From JAJTFW01 sp964534995 (GTDB taxonomy: Bacteria; Bacteroidota; Bacteroidia; AKYH767-A; OLB10), in the NCBI GenBank assembly GCA_964534995.1, contig CAZHSC010000006.1, forward strand, positions 10,637-74,636: DNA of 64,000 nucleotides, in the 5' to 3' direction. Both the position numbers and the translations under genes were made by a program. Position 1 is the stretch's first letter, and each line of letters starts with the position of its first letter. Under the pieces are notes generated by a model. That model worked only from the letters and a program-made list of their open reading frames with translations. It was not told the origin of the DNA and did not search any database. Shown here in pieces: positions 35,478-44,648 of this stretch.

Positions 35478-35663
35478 ATGTTAAGGGTGCTTGAACTTTC
35501 ATGGCTGGTGATAGTACTGCTGGGAACCTCCCTCGGTACCTTCAAATGGATCACCGAAGGCATAACTTCAGCCCTGTGGTTTTTTATCTTTACCCTTGTG
35601 GCCTTCATTTTCTGGCAGATACGCAGAAAGCAGCGGATCCGAATGGAAAAGAGAGAAAAGTAA
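35478..35663 (+). CDS. Small two-span membrane protein
   Basis: 61 residues with two hydrophobic segments (about 7-22 and 31-47) and a basic C-terminus (RRKQRIRMEKREK). The ATG begins one base after the lptC stop, so translation is likely coupled. I know no function; in an lptC operon a role in envelope assembly is possible (inference). Confidence 0.6.
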   Translation: MLRVLELSWLVIVLLGTSLGTFKWITEGITSALWFFIFTLVAFIFWQIRRKQRIRMEKREK

Positions 35664-35779
35664 AAGACGCTGCGTCAATTGCTATGAATCATTTCCTGGT
35701 TCAATCATAAAGCTATGATTTACAGGTGTCAATGAACCTCTTGTTTCGCATTAATAGTTTCCACTTTCAAGAATTGTCG

Positions 35780-35787
35780 TATATTCG
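35780..35787 (+). promoter_or_regulatory. Possible -7 box of the isomerase gene
   Basis: TATATTCG, one mismatch to TAnnTTTG, 27 bases ahead of the ATG at 35815. Weak. Confidence 0.28.
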
Positions 35788-35814
35788 CAGCCTCTAATTC
35801 GAAAAAAATATATT

Positions 35815-37905
35815 ATGGCAGTTATTGAGAAAATCAGGGGTAAAGCAGGCTTGCTGATCGGTATTGTTGGATTCAGTCTTGCAGCATTTATTCTTGGAGA
35901 TTTTTTCTCCACACGCAGTGGCTTTATGAGTAGCAATGAATCTACCGTAGGAGAGATAAAAGGCAAAAAAATTAATGTCATGGATTTTGAAGCCCGTGTG
36001 CAAACACAGGTCGATAATTATAAACTGCAGTCATCTACCGAAACAGTAGACCAGAATACCATGGATCAGCTTCGTGAGCAATCATGGAATCAGTTGGTCA
36101 ATGAGATGGTCATGAATCCTCAGTATGAGAAACTGGGTCTTACCTGTTCACCCAGAGAGTTGCTGGATATGGTACAGGGTAAAGAACCGCATCCGCAGAT
36201 TAAGCAGGCTTTTACCGACCCTAAAACAGGGGTTTTCAATCCGGCCAATGTGGTTAACTTTCTGAAGAACATGGACAATGATGCTACAGGAAGGACACGC
36301 CAGCAGTGGGTGCTTTTTGAAAATGCCATACGTGAAGAAAGAATTCAGCAGAAGTATTATAACCTGATCAAACAGGGAATGTATGTCAGCAAGCCGGAAG
36401 CCCGCGATGATTTCTTTGCCCGTAGCAAAATGGCAAACCTTCGTTTTGTGATGCTTCCTTATTCAAGCATTTCCGACAGTACGGTGGAGGTGACCGATGC
36501 CGATCTTAAGACCTTGTATACGGCTACCATGAAGAAATATAAGCAGGAAGCAAGTGCCAACCTGGATTATATCACTTTTGAAATTAGGCCCAGTGATGCG
36601 GACCGTCAGGCAGCGATGTATGCGATTACACAACTGGCAGATTCCTTCAGAACAGCCGCCAATGACTCCGTGTTTGTAGCCTTGAACAGCGACAGCCCAT
36701 TTAACACCGCTTACAACAAAAAAGGTACGTTGCCATTTTCTATTGATTCTGTAATGTTCAATGCTCCGCTTGGATATGTAGTGGGCCCCTTTGAAGAAGG
36801 TGGACAATTCCGCCTTGCCAAGTTATCGTCTGTGAAAATGATGCCCGATTCCGTCAAGGCTTCCCACATCCTTTTAAAACTGGACGGTGCCGTAAAAGAT
36901 ACGGTTTTGGCTCGTGCCGACAGCATTAAAAACGCCTTGAAAGCCGGCGCTGATTTCAAAGCATTATCCGATAAATATTCTACCGACGAAGGCTCCAAAC
37001 TGAAGGGTGGTGACCTCGGCTGGTTTACACCCGGTATGATGGTGGCAGAATTTAATGATGCCTGCTTCCAGGGAAACAAAGGAGATTATACGATCGTTCA
37101 GACCCAGTTTGGGGTTCATATTATTCATATTGTGGATCAAGGTAAAGCGAGCCGTCAGGTTAGGGTGGCTTACGTTGATAAGAAAATTGAGCCCAGCACC
37201 AAAACCTATCAGGCAGTTTATTCAAAAGCGAATGAATTTGCGGCCAAAAACACCACGGCCGAAAGCTTTGAAAAATCCATTACTGAGCAGAAGCTTACCA
37301 AGATATCTGAACCCAATATCATGGAAAACGCTCGGCAGGTAGGGCCCCTTGAAAATTCACGTGAGATGGTACGCTGGGCATTTACCGCTGAACCCGGTGA
37401 AGTATCTAAAGCTTTCGAATTCGGCAATCGTTTTGTGATTGCTAAACTGAACGAACGTCGGGAAAAGGGTTACAGTACGATGGAACAGGTGAAAGATCAG
37501 CTGAGCGCGGAAATACGTCGTGATAAGAAAGCGAAAATGTTAAAAGAAAAGTTGATGAAGGGTGGCAATAGTATTGATGCGGTTGCCGCATCGGTTACTC
37601 AGCCTGTGCAAACCGCAGCTTCTGTTTCCTTTGCTTCTCCTATGCTTGCAAATAGCGGTATGGAATCCTTTGTGGTAGGCTATGCCATGGCCATGAAACA
37701 AGGACAGCTTTCTCCTCCGCTCAAAGGACTTAATGGAGTATTTGTAGTGCTGGTTGATAATTTTACCGACATTAAGGAACCTGCCGATCTGAAAGAAGCT
37801 AAAATGCAACTACGTTCACAGCTGCAGAACAGAAGCCAATATGAATCGTACAACGCCCTGCGTGAAAAAGCGGGAATTGTGGATAAACGATCAAGGTTTT
37901 ATTAA
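35815..37905 (+). CDS. PpiD/SurA-like periplasmic peptidyl-prolyl isomerase
   Basis: 696 residues, anchored by one N-terminal span (about 11-29, LLIGIVGFSLAAFILGDFF) with the bulk in the periplasm. After a SurA_N-like chaperone region a parvulin domain follows at about 342-450: VKASHILLKLDGA, FKALSDKYSTDEGS, KGGDLGWFTPGMMV, and FGVHIIHIVDQ. A second, degenerate parvulin-like region follows. Helps fold outer-membrane and periplasmic proteins, in line with bamA and skp genes nearby. Ends at an intrinsic terminator. Confidence 0.9.
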   Translation: MAVIEKIRGKAGLLIGIVGFSLAAFILGDFFSTRSGFMSSNESTVGEIKGKKINVMDFEARVQTQVDNYKLQSSTETVDQNTMDQLREQSWNQLVNEMVMNPQYEKLGLTCSPRELLDMVQGKEPHPQIKQAFTDPKTGVFNPANVVNFLKNMDNDATGRTRQQWVLFENAIREERIQQKYYNLIKQGMYVSKPEARDDFFARSKMANLRFVMLPYSSISDSTVEVTDADLKTLYTATMKKYKQEASANLDYITFEIRPSDADRQAAMYAITQLADSFRTAANDSVFVALNSDSPFNTAYNKKGTLPFSIDSVMFNAPLGYVVGPFEEGGQFRLAKLSSVKMMPDSVKASHILLKLDGAVKDTVLARADSIKNALKAGADFKALSDKYSTDEGSKLKGGDLGWFTPGMMVAEFNDACFQGNKGDYTIVQTQFGVHIIHIVDQGKASRQVRVAYVDKKIEPSTKTYQAVYSKANEFAAKNTTAESFEKSITEQKLTKISEPNIMENARQVGPLENSREMVRWAFTAEPGEVSKAFEFGNRFVIAKLNERREKGYSTMEQVKDQLSAEIRRDKKAKMLKEKLMKGGNSIDAVAASVTQPVQTAASVSFASPMLANSGMESFVVGYAMAMKQGQLSPPLKGLNGVFVVLVDNFTDIKEPADLKEAKMQLRSQLQNRSQYESYNALREKAGIVDKRSRFY

Positions 37906-37966
37906 GAATCCCCTGAAGGCCACTATCTTTCAGTTGCCTCACTTATAAAAGTATTATTCCAGCAGG

Positions 37967-37994
37967 GAGGCTGTCTTAAATTTAGGGCAGCCTC
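37967..37994 (+). terminator. Terminator after the isomerase gene
   Basis: GAGGCTGTC pairs with GGCAGCCTC (one G-T pair) over about 10 bases, followed by TTTGTTTTTATC on the plus strand. Confidence 0.68.
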
Positions 37995-38020
37995 TTTGTT
38001 TTTATCTAGCGGAGCCGGAA

Positions 38021-38842
38021 TTACTTCCAGAGGTTTTTATGTGCCAGCTTTACTTTACCCCTGAAGAAAATTTTTGTGCTTTTCTCAAATGAAGTGGTGA
38101 AATCAGAGATGAAAAAACGTTGCTTTTTTACTTTTCCCGTGTTCAATAATTGCTTTTCATCCAGCACCTGCTTCACGTATTGCGCAACAATTCTGGCCGA
38201 ATCAATAATATTCACCTTACCCTTGTAATACTGTTCTATTTCAGGTTGAATAAGCGGATAGTGGGTGCATCCTAAAATAAGGCTGTCGATATGCTTCAGT
38301 TTAGGGCGGGAAAGGTAATCGTTGATAATCGTTTTAGAGATCTTGTTATTGAAGAATCCCTCCTCAATCATTGGAGCCAGTAATGGGGTAGCCAGAGAAG
38401 AAACTGAAATTTTTTTTGAAGCCGCTTTTATCTTGAGCGCGTAAACATCCGATTTGATAGTTGCCTTGGTGCCAATAACACCCACATTCCGTGCAGATGA
38501 ATTTTCAGTGACATATTCCACTACCGGGTCAATTACATTGATAACAATGGCTTTGTTGCCTGCATGCTTCTTTACCGTTTCATAAGCTACCGATGAAATG
38601 CTGTTGCAGGCAATGATAATGGCTTTGCAATGAAAACTGAGTAAGAAGTCACAGATGCCAATGGACCATTTGCGAATGGATTCCGGTGATTTATCCCCAT
38701 AGGGTAAATGAGCGGTATCGCCGAAATAAATCAGGCTTTCATCGGGTATTAATTCATGGATGGCGCTTGCCACGGTAAGTCCGCCAATGCCCGAATCAAA
38801 AATTCCGAGCGGCCTTGAAGATGGGGAGGTGTTGCGGGCCAT
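38021..38842 (-). CDS. murI: Glutamate racemase
   Basis: Cofactor-independent racemase of 273 residues making D-glutamate for peptidoglycan. FDSGIGG at the N-terminus, and the catalytic cysteines Cys79 (IIACNS) and Cys192 (LGCTHYP). The usual ACNTA motif reads ACNSI here, a conservative change. The ATG at 38842 is chosen over an in-frame TTG at 38848. It follows the two ompH genes on the same strand, but a strong terminator separates them. Confidence 0.93.
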   Translation of the reverse strand: MARNTSPSSRPLGIFDSGIGGLTVASAIHELIPDESLIYFGDTAHLPYGDKSPESIRKWSIGICDFLLSFHCKAIIIACNSISSVAYETVKKHAGNKAIVINVIDPVVEYVTENSSARNVGVIGTKATIKSDVYALKIKAASKKISVSSLATPLLAPMIEEGFFNNKISKTIINDYLSRPKLKHIDSLILGCTHYPLIQPEIEQYYKGKVNIIDSARIVAQYVKQVLDEKQLLNTGKVKKQRFFISDFTTSFEKSTKIFFRGKVKLAHKNLWK

Positions 38843-38921
38843 ATTCAAAATTAAAAAAATTACTGATGTAAGGGTGCATGCTACAATTTGACCCTAACAT
38901 TCATAAGGAACTTTAAAACAA

Positions 38922-38954
38922 TAAAGGCTGTTTCCAATCAGGAAACAGCCTTTA
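38922..38954 (-). terminator. Strong terminator after the ompH pair
   Basis: A perfect 14-bp stem (TAAAGGCTGTTTCC with its complement) over the 5-base loop AATCA, followed on the minus strand by TTGTTTT. The best terminator in the window. Confidence 0.8.
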
Positions 38955-38972
38955 TGAAAGATATGGTTTTCT

Positions 38973-39485
38973 TTATTTCAGTCCCAGCTTGCCTTTAACA
39001 AGGGGCAATACGTCATCAGATTCCTGTGCAAAGAGCAGGGTGCCCGCGCTGGAATCGAAGATATATGAAAACTTGTTGTCCTTGGCCACTGCGTTGATAG
39101 CTTCTTCCGCCTTTTTCAGAATGGGAGTGTATAACTCTTCCTTTTTCTTTTGCATGGAACTTTGGGCGGATTCCTGGAAGGATTGGATACGCTCTTCAAG
39201 GTCGCTGATTTCTTTAAGCTTCGCATCACGGATAGGATCAGCCATTGCGCCTTCTTTTGATTTGAAGTCCGATATCTTTCCCTGATATTCAGCCGTCATA
39301 GTTTTTAACTGATTTTCGAGGGAGGCGCCAAATTTCTGAAGTGTGGAATCAGCATTTTTGGTTTCGGGCATAAGGCTTAGCAATTGCGTGGAATTGATAT
39401 GTCCGAATTTGAGTGTACTCTGGGCTTGCAGCTGTACTGAGAGGCCAAACAGAATGCCACAGAGGATGGCAAAGAATCTTGTCAT
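38973..39485 (-). CDS. OmpH/Skp-family periplasmic chaperone (second copy)
   Basis: 170 residues: signal peptide (cleavage near LQLQAQ), then the OmpH core starting LKFGHINSTQLLSLMPE, long charged helices forming the jellyfish tentacles (about 60-120), and a C-terminal strand (YIFDSSAG). Holds unfolded outer-membrane proteins on their way to BamA. Tandem with the longer ompH just upstream, 37 bases apart. Paired ompH genes downstream of bamA are usual in Bacteroidota. Confidence 0.88.
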   Translation of the reverse strand: MTRFFAILCGILFGLSVQLQAQSTLKFGHINSTQLLSLMPETKNADSTLQKFGASLENQLKTMTAEYQGKISDFKSKEGAMADPIRDAKLKEISDLEERIQSFQESAQSSMQKKKEELYTPILKKAEEAINAVAKDNKFSYIFDSSAGTLLFAQESDDVLPLVKGKLGLK

Positions 39486-39522
39486 GATAAATGGAATTAT
39501 TTTAATTGTATGGATTTAGTTA

Positions 39523-40134
39523 TTATTTACGGTCATCAGAACCACCTCCGCCGGAGGGTGTTTCTTTTCCGGGTTCACCGGATTTGCTTCCGCCGTCGGA
39601 TTGACCTTTGGTGCCGGCCTTATAACCCATTGCGGCTAATACATCATCACTCTTGTCGTATTTGGGATTGGTGTATAACATGACAAGATCACCTGATTTG
39701 TCGAAAATGACAGCGTAACCCTGGTCAGTTGCCATTTTTTTAACGGCATTATAGATTTTATCCTGTATCGGTTTTATCAACTCTTGCTTTTTCTTAAATA
39801 ACTCACCTTCATAACCGAATTTCTGCTTCTGAAATTCCTTTACCTCTTTCTCTTTGTTGGTAATTTCCTGCTCACGCTTTCTGCGCATTTCCTCAGTCAG
39901 CAGTATCTGTTCAGCCTGGTAATCTTTGTACAATTTATCGATGACCGAATATTTTGCTTCGATGTCTTTCTGCCATGCTATACTTAACTGATCCAGCTGT
40001 TGCTGGGCTGCCTTGTATTCGGATATATTGTCAAGAATATATTGCGAATCGATGTACGCATATTTCTGCGCGAAAACGGATGAACCGGATAACATGCCGG
40101 TTGCAAGGATGAGAGCTAAGATGAACTTCTTCAT
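39523..40134 (-). CDS. OmpH/Skp-family periplasmic chaperone (first copy)
   Basis: 203 residues: signal peptide (SSVFAQ), core KYAYIDSQYILDNISEYKAAQ, coiled helices (EITNKEKEVKEFQKQKFGYEGEL), and AVIFDKSGDLVMLYTNP. It has an extra C-terminal tail of about 35 residues rich in Gly, Ser, Asp and Lys (GGSKSGEP...GGGGSDDRK) that the second copy lacks. Same function as above. It has its own well-formed promoter, so the pair can be expressed apart from bamA. Confidence 0.88.
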   Translation of the reverse strand: MKKFILALILATGMLSGSSVFAQKYAYIDSQYILDNISEYKAAQQQLDQLSIAWQKDIEAKYSVIDKLYKDYQAEQILLTEEMRRKREQEITNKEKEVKEFQKQKFGYEGELFKKKQELIKPIQDKIYNAVKKMATDQGYAVIFDKSGDLVMLYTNPKYDKSDDVLAAMGYKAGTKGQSDGGSKSGEPGKETPSGGGGSDDRK

Positions 40135-40176
40135 AAGTTGGGGTTTTATCTGTCCCGCTTTTTCAAATTATCGTGC

Positions 40177-40208
40177 CAAATTTACCGATTTTATCCTAAG
40201 CGGCCAAA
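40177..40208 (-). promoter_or_regulatory. Promoter of the ompH pair
   Basis: On the minus strand TTTG (40205-40208), 20 bases, TAAATTTG (40177-40184): both halves of the Bacteroidota promoter with good spacing, 43 bases ahead of the ATG. Confidence 0.6.
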
Positions 40209-40397
40209 GTGTTAAGTGAATTCATATTTATACAGAATTATGTAAATCAAGGGTTTGAAAAGAATATGTTGCAGGTGCTTGCAATGATACTAGCGGGAAA
40301 CCTTTGGTTTCTTTACTCATTCTTCATTTGATTAATCGGGAATTGTCAGACAGGCTCCGCAAGAGGGTACGATGCTGACTGGCAAGCGACGGCTGCT

Positions 40398-42905
40398 TTA
40401 AAACTGCTGACCAATGGTGAAATGGAACTGTCCTTTATTCACACCGGGCCTGTTGGGTATTTCATCAATGCCATAACCCCAGTCAAGACCAAGGAGTCCG
40501 AACATGGGCAGGAATATCCGTACGCCTGCTCCCAGCGATCGTTTAATGTTTAACGGATTAAAATTGCGGGTTCCTAACCAGTTGTTTCCGGCTTCAAGGA
40601 AGGCAAGCGTGTAAATGGTTGCGGAAGGATTTAAAGATACAGGGAAGCGAAGTTCCATGGTATACTTATTAAAGGCGGTACCGCCCACGGTATTTCCGTT
40701 GATGGTGGGCGTGATGGTATTGTTATTATACCCGCGCAAGGCAATGATTTCTCTGCCGTCAAGTGCGAATCCCGACAAGCCGTCACCCCCGAGATAAAAC
40801 CTTTCGAAGGGTGAGGGGCCAATATCCTCATTGTAATAACCGAGTATACCAATCTGCGCTCTTGAAAATAACACGAATTTAGGTCCGAGACTTTTGTACC
40901 AGGAGCCGCTGAATTTCCACTTATGGTACTCTATCCATTTATACCGTACTTCCGAATTCGCATTGGCATAATCAGTGCTTTTATCAAAAATGCTGAAAGG
41001 AGGGGTGAGCTGTATGGTGAATGACAATTGTGAACCGCTTCTGATCCAAATGAAGCCATCCACAGAATTCCGGGAGATAGTTTGTTCAAAGTTCAGGTTA
41101 TTCGAATATCCGTCACTGAATAAGAAAGTTCCCTGCCAGTTTTCAAGTGTGTAACGCTGGTAGGTGACCTCATGATACACCTGGAAGAAATCATCCGGCC
41201 ATTTCAGTCTTCTTCCCAGTCCTACAGAACTTCCGCTGATTTTTAAAGCACTGCGGTCTTCATTTCCTTTGGGGAGTCCATCTGTCTGAACAGAATGAAA
41301 GAGGGAAATACTGAGTGAGTTGGGCTTACGTCCCCCCAGCCAGGGTTCAGTGAATGACATGTTATAACTCTGGAAAAAGCGGCCGTTTGATTGAAAACGT
41401 ATGCTGAGCCTTTGGCCATCGCCTGTTGGTAGCGGAGACCAGGTGCCTTTCTTAAACATATTACGGGCACTGAAATTATTAAAGGAAACACCCAGTGTTC
41501 CTACTACGCCGGCACCACCGCCCCATCCACCTGATAATTCAAGTTGATCGGAAGGGCGTTCTTCCACAATGTACTCTATGTCCACCGTTCCGTCGGCGGG
41601 ATTGGGTTTGGGAATTACATTTAGCTTTTCCTGGTCGAAGTACCCCAGTTGCGCCAGTTCACGTTGTGTACGGATAATGTCGGACCGGTTAAACAGTTGA
41701 CCGGGTTTTGTACGTATTTCCCTCAGCACAACCTTATCATTGGTTTTGGAATTGCCTTTTACGGTGATACGGTTTACGGTGGCCTGTTTGCCTTCGTAGA
41801 TCCGCATTTCGAGGTCGATGGAGTCGTTTTCCACAAGTACTTCAACCGGCGTGACCTGGAAAAAAAGGTAACCGTCATCCATATACAATGAACTTACATC
41901 ACGGGCATTCTGGCTGATGAAAAGCCCCTCATCTAGTTTTTGTTGATTATATACATCCCCTTTGTTGATGCCGAGCGTCTGGCTGAGCAGGGAAGTAGGG
42001 TACTTGGTATTACCAATCCATGTAATATTCCGGAAAAAATATTTATTACCCTCATCCAGCCAGATTTCAATATTGACGGATTTGTCGTTGAATTTATATA
42101 CGCTGTCCTTGACTACGGATGCGTCCCTGTATCCACGGCCATGGTAAGCAGCAAGCACTTTTTCCTTGTCTTTTTCCAGTGCCTCATCATTGTATTTGGA
42201 GGAATTAAAAATTTTATACCAACCCTTTTCTTTGCTTCCCTTCATTTTCCTCCTGATTTTCTTTTCACTAAACTCTTTGTTGCCGTGTACAATAACATCA
42301 TTGATCCGCACCCTTTTCTTGTTGCTAACGGCGATGCGCATGAGTTCCTGGTTTATTCCGGCGGAGGAATCGCGTTCTGTTTTGATATCCACTCCAATGA
42401 ATAAATATCCTTTATCGATGTAATAATCCTTCACCTGGTTTTTGGTCATCTGAATCAGGTTTTCAGTGATAACCTTTCCTTTTACCAGTTGTAATTTATC
42501 ACGCAATTTATCCGCTTCGTTTTTGCTGATACCGCTGAATGAAAATTTTGAGAGTCGCGGCCGTTCCACCAGCTGAAAATTTAAAAAAATGCGGTCACCG
42601 CTGATTTTGTCGGCCACTACTTTTATATCAGACAAAAGTCCCTGTTTCCAGAGGTTTTCAATGGCGGAGGCTATTTTATCACCCGGTATTTTGTACCGCT
42701 CTCCAATGTTCAGTCCGGTAAGGGTGATGAGTACCCTTTCATCAAGGAAACGGACACCGCTTACTGTTATTCCGCCGAGTTCATATTCCCTGGGGTTTCC
42801 GAAATCAATTTCCTGTATACCGCCGCCAATGGTTTCAACCTGTGCGGAAAGGGGGAGGGCGGAAAAGAGAAAAAGTGACAGCAGTAAATAATAAACTCTA
42901 GGCAT
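40398..42905 (-). CDS. bamA: Outer-membrane protein assembly factor BamA
   Basis: 835 residues. Signal peptide, then POTRA domains filling about 45-440 (for example RFLDERVLITLTGLNIGERY, RVRINDVIVHGNKEFSEKKI, TVNRITVKGNSKTNDKVVLREI), then the 16-strand barrel to the C-terminal phenylalanine (HFTIGQQF). The barrel carries the substrate-insertion machinery of the BAM complex. The ATG overlaps the uppS stop by 8 bases. Bacteroidota have no obvious BamB/C/E, consistent with none here. Confidence 0.95.
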   Translation of the reverse strand: MPRVYYLLLSLFLFSALPLSAQVETIGGGIQEIDFGNPREYELGGITVSGVRFLDERVLITLTGLNIGERYKIPGDKIASAIENLWKQGLLSDIKVVADKISGDRIFLNFQLVERPRLSKFSFSGISKNEADKLRDKLQLVKGKVITENLIQMTKNQVKDYYIDKGYLFIGVDIKTERDSSAGINQELMRIAVSNKKRVRINDVIVHGNKEFSEKKIRRKMKGSKEKGWYKIFNSSKYNDEALEKDKEKVLAAYHGRGYRDASVVKDSVYKFNDKSVNIEIWLDEGNKYFFRNITWIGNTKYPTSLLSQTLGINKGDVYNQQKLDEGLFISQNARDVSSLYMDDGYLFFQVTPVEVLVENDSIDLEMRIYEGKQATVNRITVKGNSKTNDKVVLREIRTKPGQLFNRSDIIRTQRELAQLGYFDQEKLNVIPKPNPADGTVDIEYIVEERPSDQLELSGGWGGGAGVVGTLGVSFNNFSARNMFKKGTWSPLPTGDGQRLSIRFQSNGRFFQSYNMSFTEPWLGGRKPNSLSISLFHSVQTDGLPKGNEDRSALKISGSSVGLGRRLKWPDDFFQVYHEVTYQRYTLENWQGTFLFSDGYSNNLNFEQTISRNSVDGFIWIRSGSQLSFTIQLTPPFSIFDKSTDYANANSEVRYKWIEYHKWKFSGSWYKSLGPKFVLFSRAQIGILGYYNEDIGPSPFERFYLGGDGLSGFALDGREIIALRGYNNNTITPTINGNTVGGTAFNKYTMELRFPVSLNPSATIYTLAFLEAGNNWLGTRNFNPLNIKRSLGAGVRIFLPMFGLLGLDWGYGIDEIPNRPGVNKGQFHFTIGQQF

Positions 42906-43650
42906 GTTCTGATTTCAATTGTTCGGATGTTTTTCCAAAACGGCGTTCCCGGTTTTGGAAGTCTATAACGGCTTCAAAAAGATCTTCCCTGCGGAAGTCA
43001 GGCCAGAGTTTTTGAGTGAAGTAAAGTTCGGCGTAGGCAATTTGCCAGAGCAGGTAATTACTGATGCGGGCCTCGCCGCTGGTGCGTATCAGCAGTTCGG
43101 GATCGGGCCAGGCTGCGGTGTTCAGGTGCTGGCTGATGATATCTTCATTGATATCATCGGGATTCAGTTTGCCTTCCTTCACTTCACGTGCTATTTCCTG
43201 CATAGCATGGGTGATTTCCCAGCGCGAACTGTAGCTGAGGGCCAGCACGAGAGTCATCCGTGTATTTCCCGAAGTTTTTTCAATGCACTTATTCAGATTC
43301 TTAACAACACGGTCAGGGAGGCTTTCAGTATTTCCGATGGTGGCCAGCCTGATGTTGTTTTCCATCAGGGTAGGTGTCTCCTTGGATATGGTTTGCACCA
43401 GGAGATGCATCAATGCGTCAATTTCAAAACGTGGCCTGTTCCAGTTTTCCGTACTGAAAGCGTATAATGTCAATACTTCAATACCCAGTTCTGCAGCCCC
43501 CTCTACTGTATCACGAACGGCTTTTACACCGCTTTGGTGCCCAAAGGTCCTTATTTTACCCTTTTGTTTCGCCCAACGTCCGTTCCCATCCATAATGATG
43601 GCAACATGGCGGGGCAGTCGCGATGGATCTATTTTTTCCTTTAATGACAT
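42898..43650 (-). CDS. uppS: Undecaprenyl diphosphate synthase (cis-isoprenyl transferase)
   Basis: 250 residues; makes the C55 lipid carrier for peptidoglycan and glycans. Catalytic Asp21 in IIMDGNGRWA, then FSTENW, and RTSGEARISNYLLWQ with the conserved arginines. The ATG at 43650 (MSLKEKIDP) is preferred over 43665, which would overlap a promoter box. Overlaps bamA by 8 bases. Confidence 0.94.
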   Translation of the reverse strand: MSLKEKIDPSRLPRHVAIIMDGNGRWAKQKGKIRTFGHQSGVKAVRDTVEGAAELGIEVLTLYAFSTENWNRPRFEIDALMHLLVQTISKETPTLMENNIRLATIGNTESLPDRVVKNLNKCIEKTSGNTRMTLVLALSYSSRWEITHAMQEIAREVKEGKLNPDDINEDIISQHLNTAAWPDPELLIRTSGEARISNYLLWQIAYAELYFTQKLWPDFRREDLFEAVIDFQNRERRFGKTSEQLKSEHA

Positions 43651-43662
43651 GATTGAGGCTCG

Positions 43663-43670
43663 CAAATGTA
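43663..43670 (-). promoter_or_regulatory. Candidate -7 promoter box of uppS-bamA
   Basis: TACATTTG on the minus strand, full TAnnTTTG match, 13 bases ahead of the uppS ATG. No TTG seen at the expected distance. Confidence 0.38.
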
Positions 43671-43725
43671 ATAAATGTGGCGGCCTTACAGCCCATGGAA
43701 TCAGTTTAACTGCTCTTTAACAAAA

Positions 43726-44571
43726 TTACCAGAGTTTTATTCTGAAAGGCTGGCAGTTATCGATATATTTCTTTGATAAAGTATAGGTAAACTGAACACC
43801 GGTAAATACGTACCAGTCACGATGTTTGGTGTCACCACGCTGGCGCCCGATGTTTCCTCCCGGAGCCTGGTTAATAGACCGGTCACTCAGAAATTCAGCG
43901 GTTTTGCCATATTCTTTGCGAATAGCCAGCGGATCGGCGTAAGTAGAACTGACATCATCCAGGTAATCGGTATAGGTACGCCTTACACCGGATTCAATGC
44001 TCACTCCGAAACGGCGCATGATTTTGAATTTGACGCCTCCTCCAAAAACGAAAGTGGCAGAAAGTCTTCGGTAGGGATCACGATTTGGGTATAACTCCGT
44101 GCCCTGGCCCTCGGTTCCCAAAGGTTGCAATGCTATCCATTCATCATCGAGTTTTGCCTTGGGGTTGAAATGAAAAATAGAAAATCCACAGAGTAAAAAA
44201 GGACTCATCTTTGAATAGGGGCTGGCCGTTTGATAAGGGAAAAAATTAAACTCAAACTGACCGGTAAGCTCCAGGATATGGGATCGGAAATTCAGGTTCC
44301 TGTTTTTGGACCATTCATCCTCCGCCTTTTCATCGCTGGCCCTTACATGGCCGTAATTAATGCCGGCCTTAAATGCCCAATGGTTGCTGTAGGAACGCCG
44401 GTACAGAATACCGATTGCCGGATCAATGAAACGGGTATCATACATGGTTTGGTCTAAATCCCCCTTGTAGCCCATCACACCCACCATGATGCCCATTTCG
44501 CGTGATTGAGCGCGGCTGTTTATTGACCAGCAGGTACTTAGAATAATAATGAAGGATACTATCCGCCTCAT
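43726..44571 (-). CDS. DUF6089 outer-membrane beta-barrel protein (copy 2)
   Basis: 281 residues from the ATG at 44571 (MRRIVSF). Signal peptide (SINSRAQ), then an outer-membrane barrel. Signatures NRNLNFRS, PLGTEGQG, TDYLDDVSSTYADP and QRGDTKHRDWYVFTG match the copies at 20.7 and 44.6 kb. In tandem with copy 3, 77 bases apart. A conserved neighbour of uppS and nadK in the phylum. Function unknown; assembly or structure of the outer membrane is the natural guess. Confidence 0.85.
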   Translation of the reverse strand: MRRIVSFIIILSTCWSINSRAQSREMGIMVGVMGYKGDLDQTMYDTRFIDPAIGILYRRSYSNHWAFKAGINYGHVRASDEKAEDEWSKNRNLNFRSHILELTGQFEFNFFPYQTASPYSKMSPFLLCGFSIFHFNPKAKLDDEWIALQPLGTEGQGTELYPNRDPYRRLSATFVFGGGVKFKIMRRFGVSIESGVRRTYTDYLDDVSSTYADPLAIRKEYGKTAEFLSDRSINQAPGGNIGRQRGDTKHRDWYVFTGVQFTYTLSKKYIDNCQPFRIKLW

Positions 44572-44648
44572 GAGCATTGGCAAAACGTGGGTTTAGCGAT
44601 ATAAATTGCCCGGGTATTTTCCGGGAAAGCCCACAAAGTTAAAAATGA

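Noticed and set aside
38846..38853. TAATTTTG box ahead of murI
   Set aside because: It nearly touches the chosen ATG at 38842, so transcription would begin at or after the start codon.
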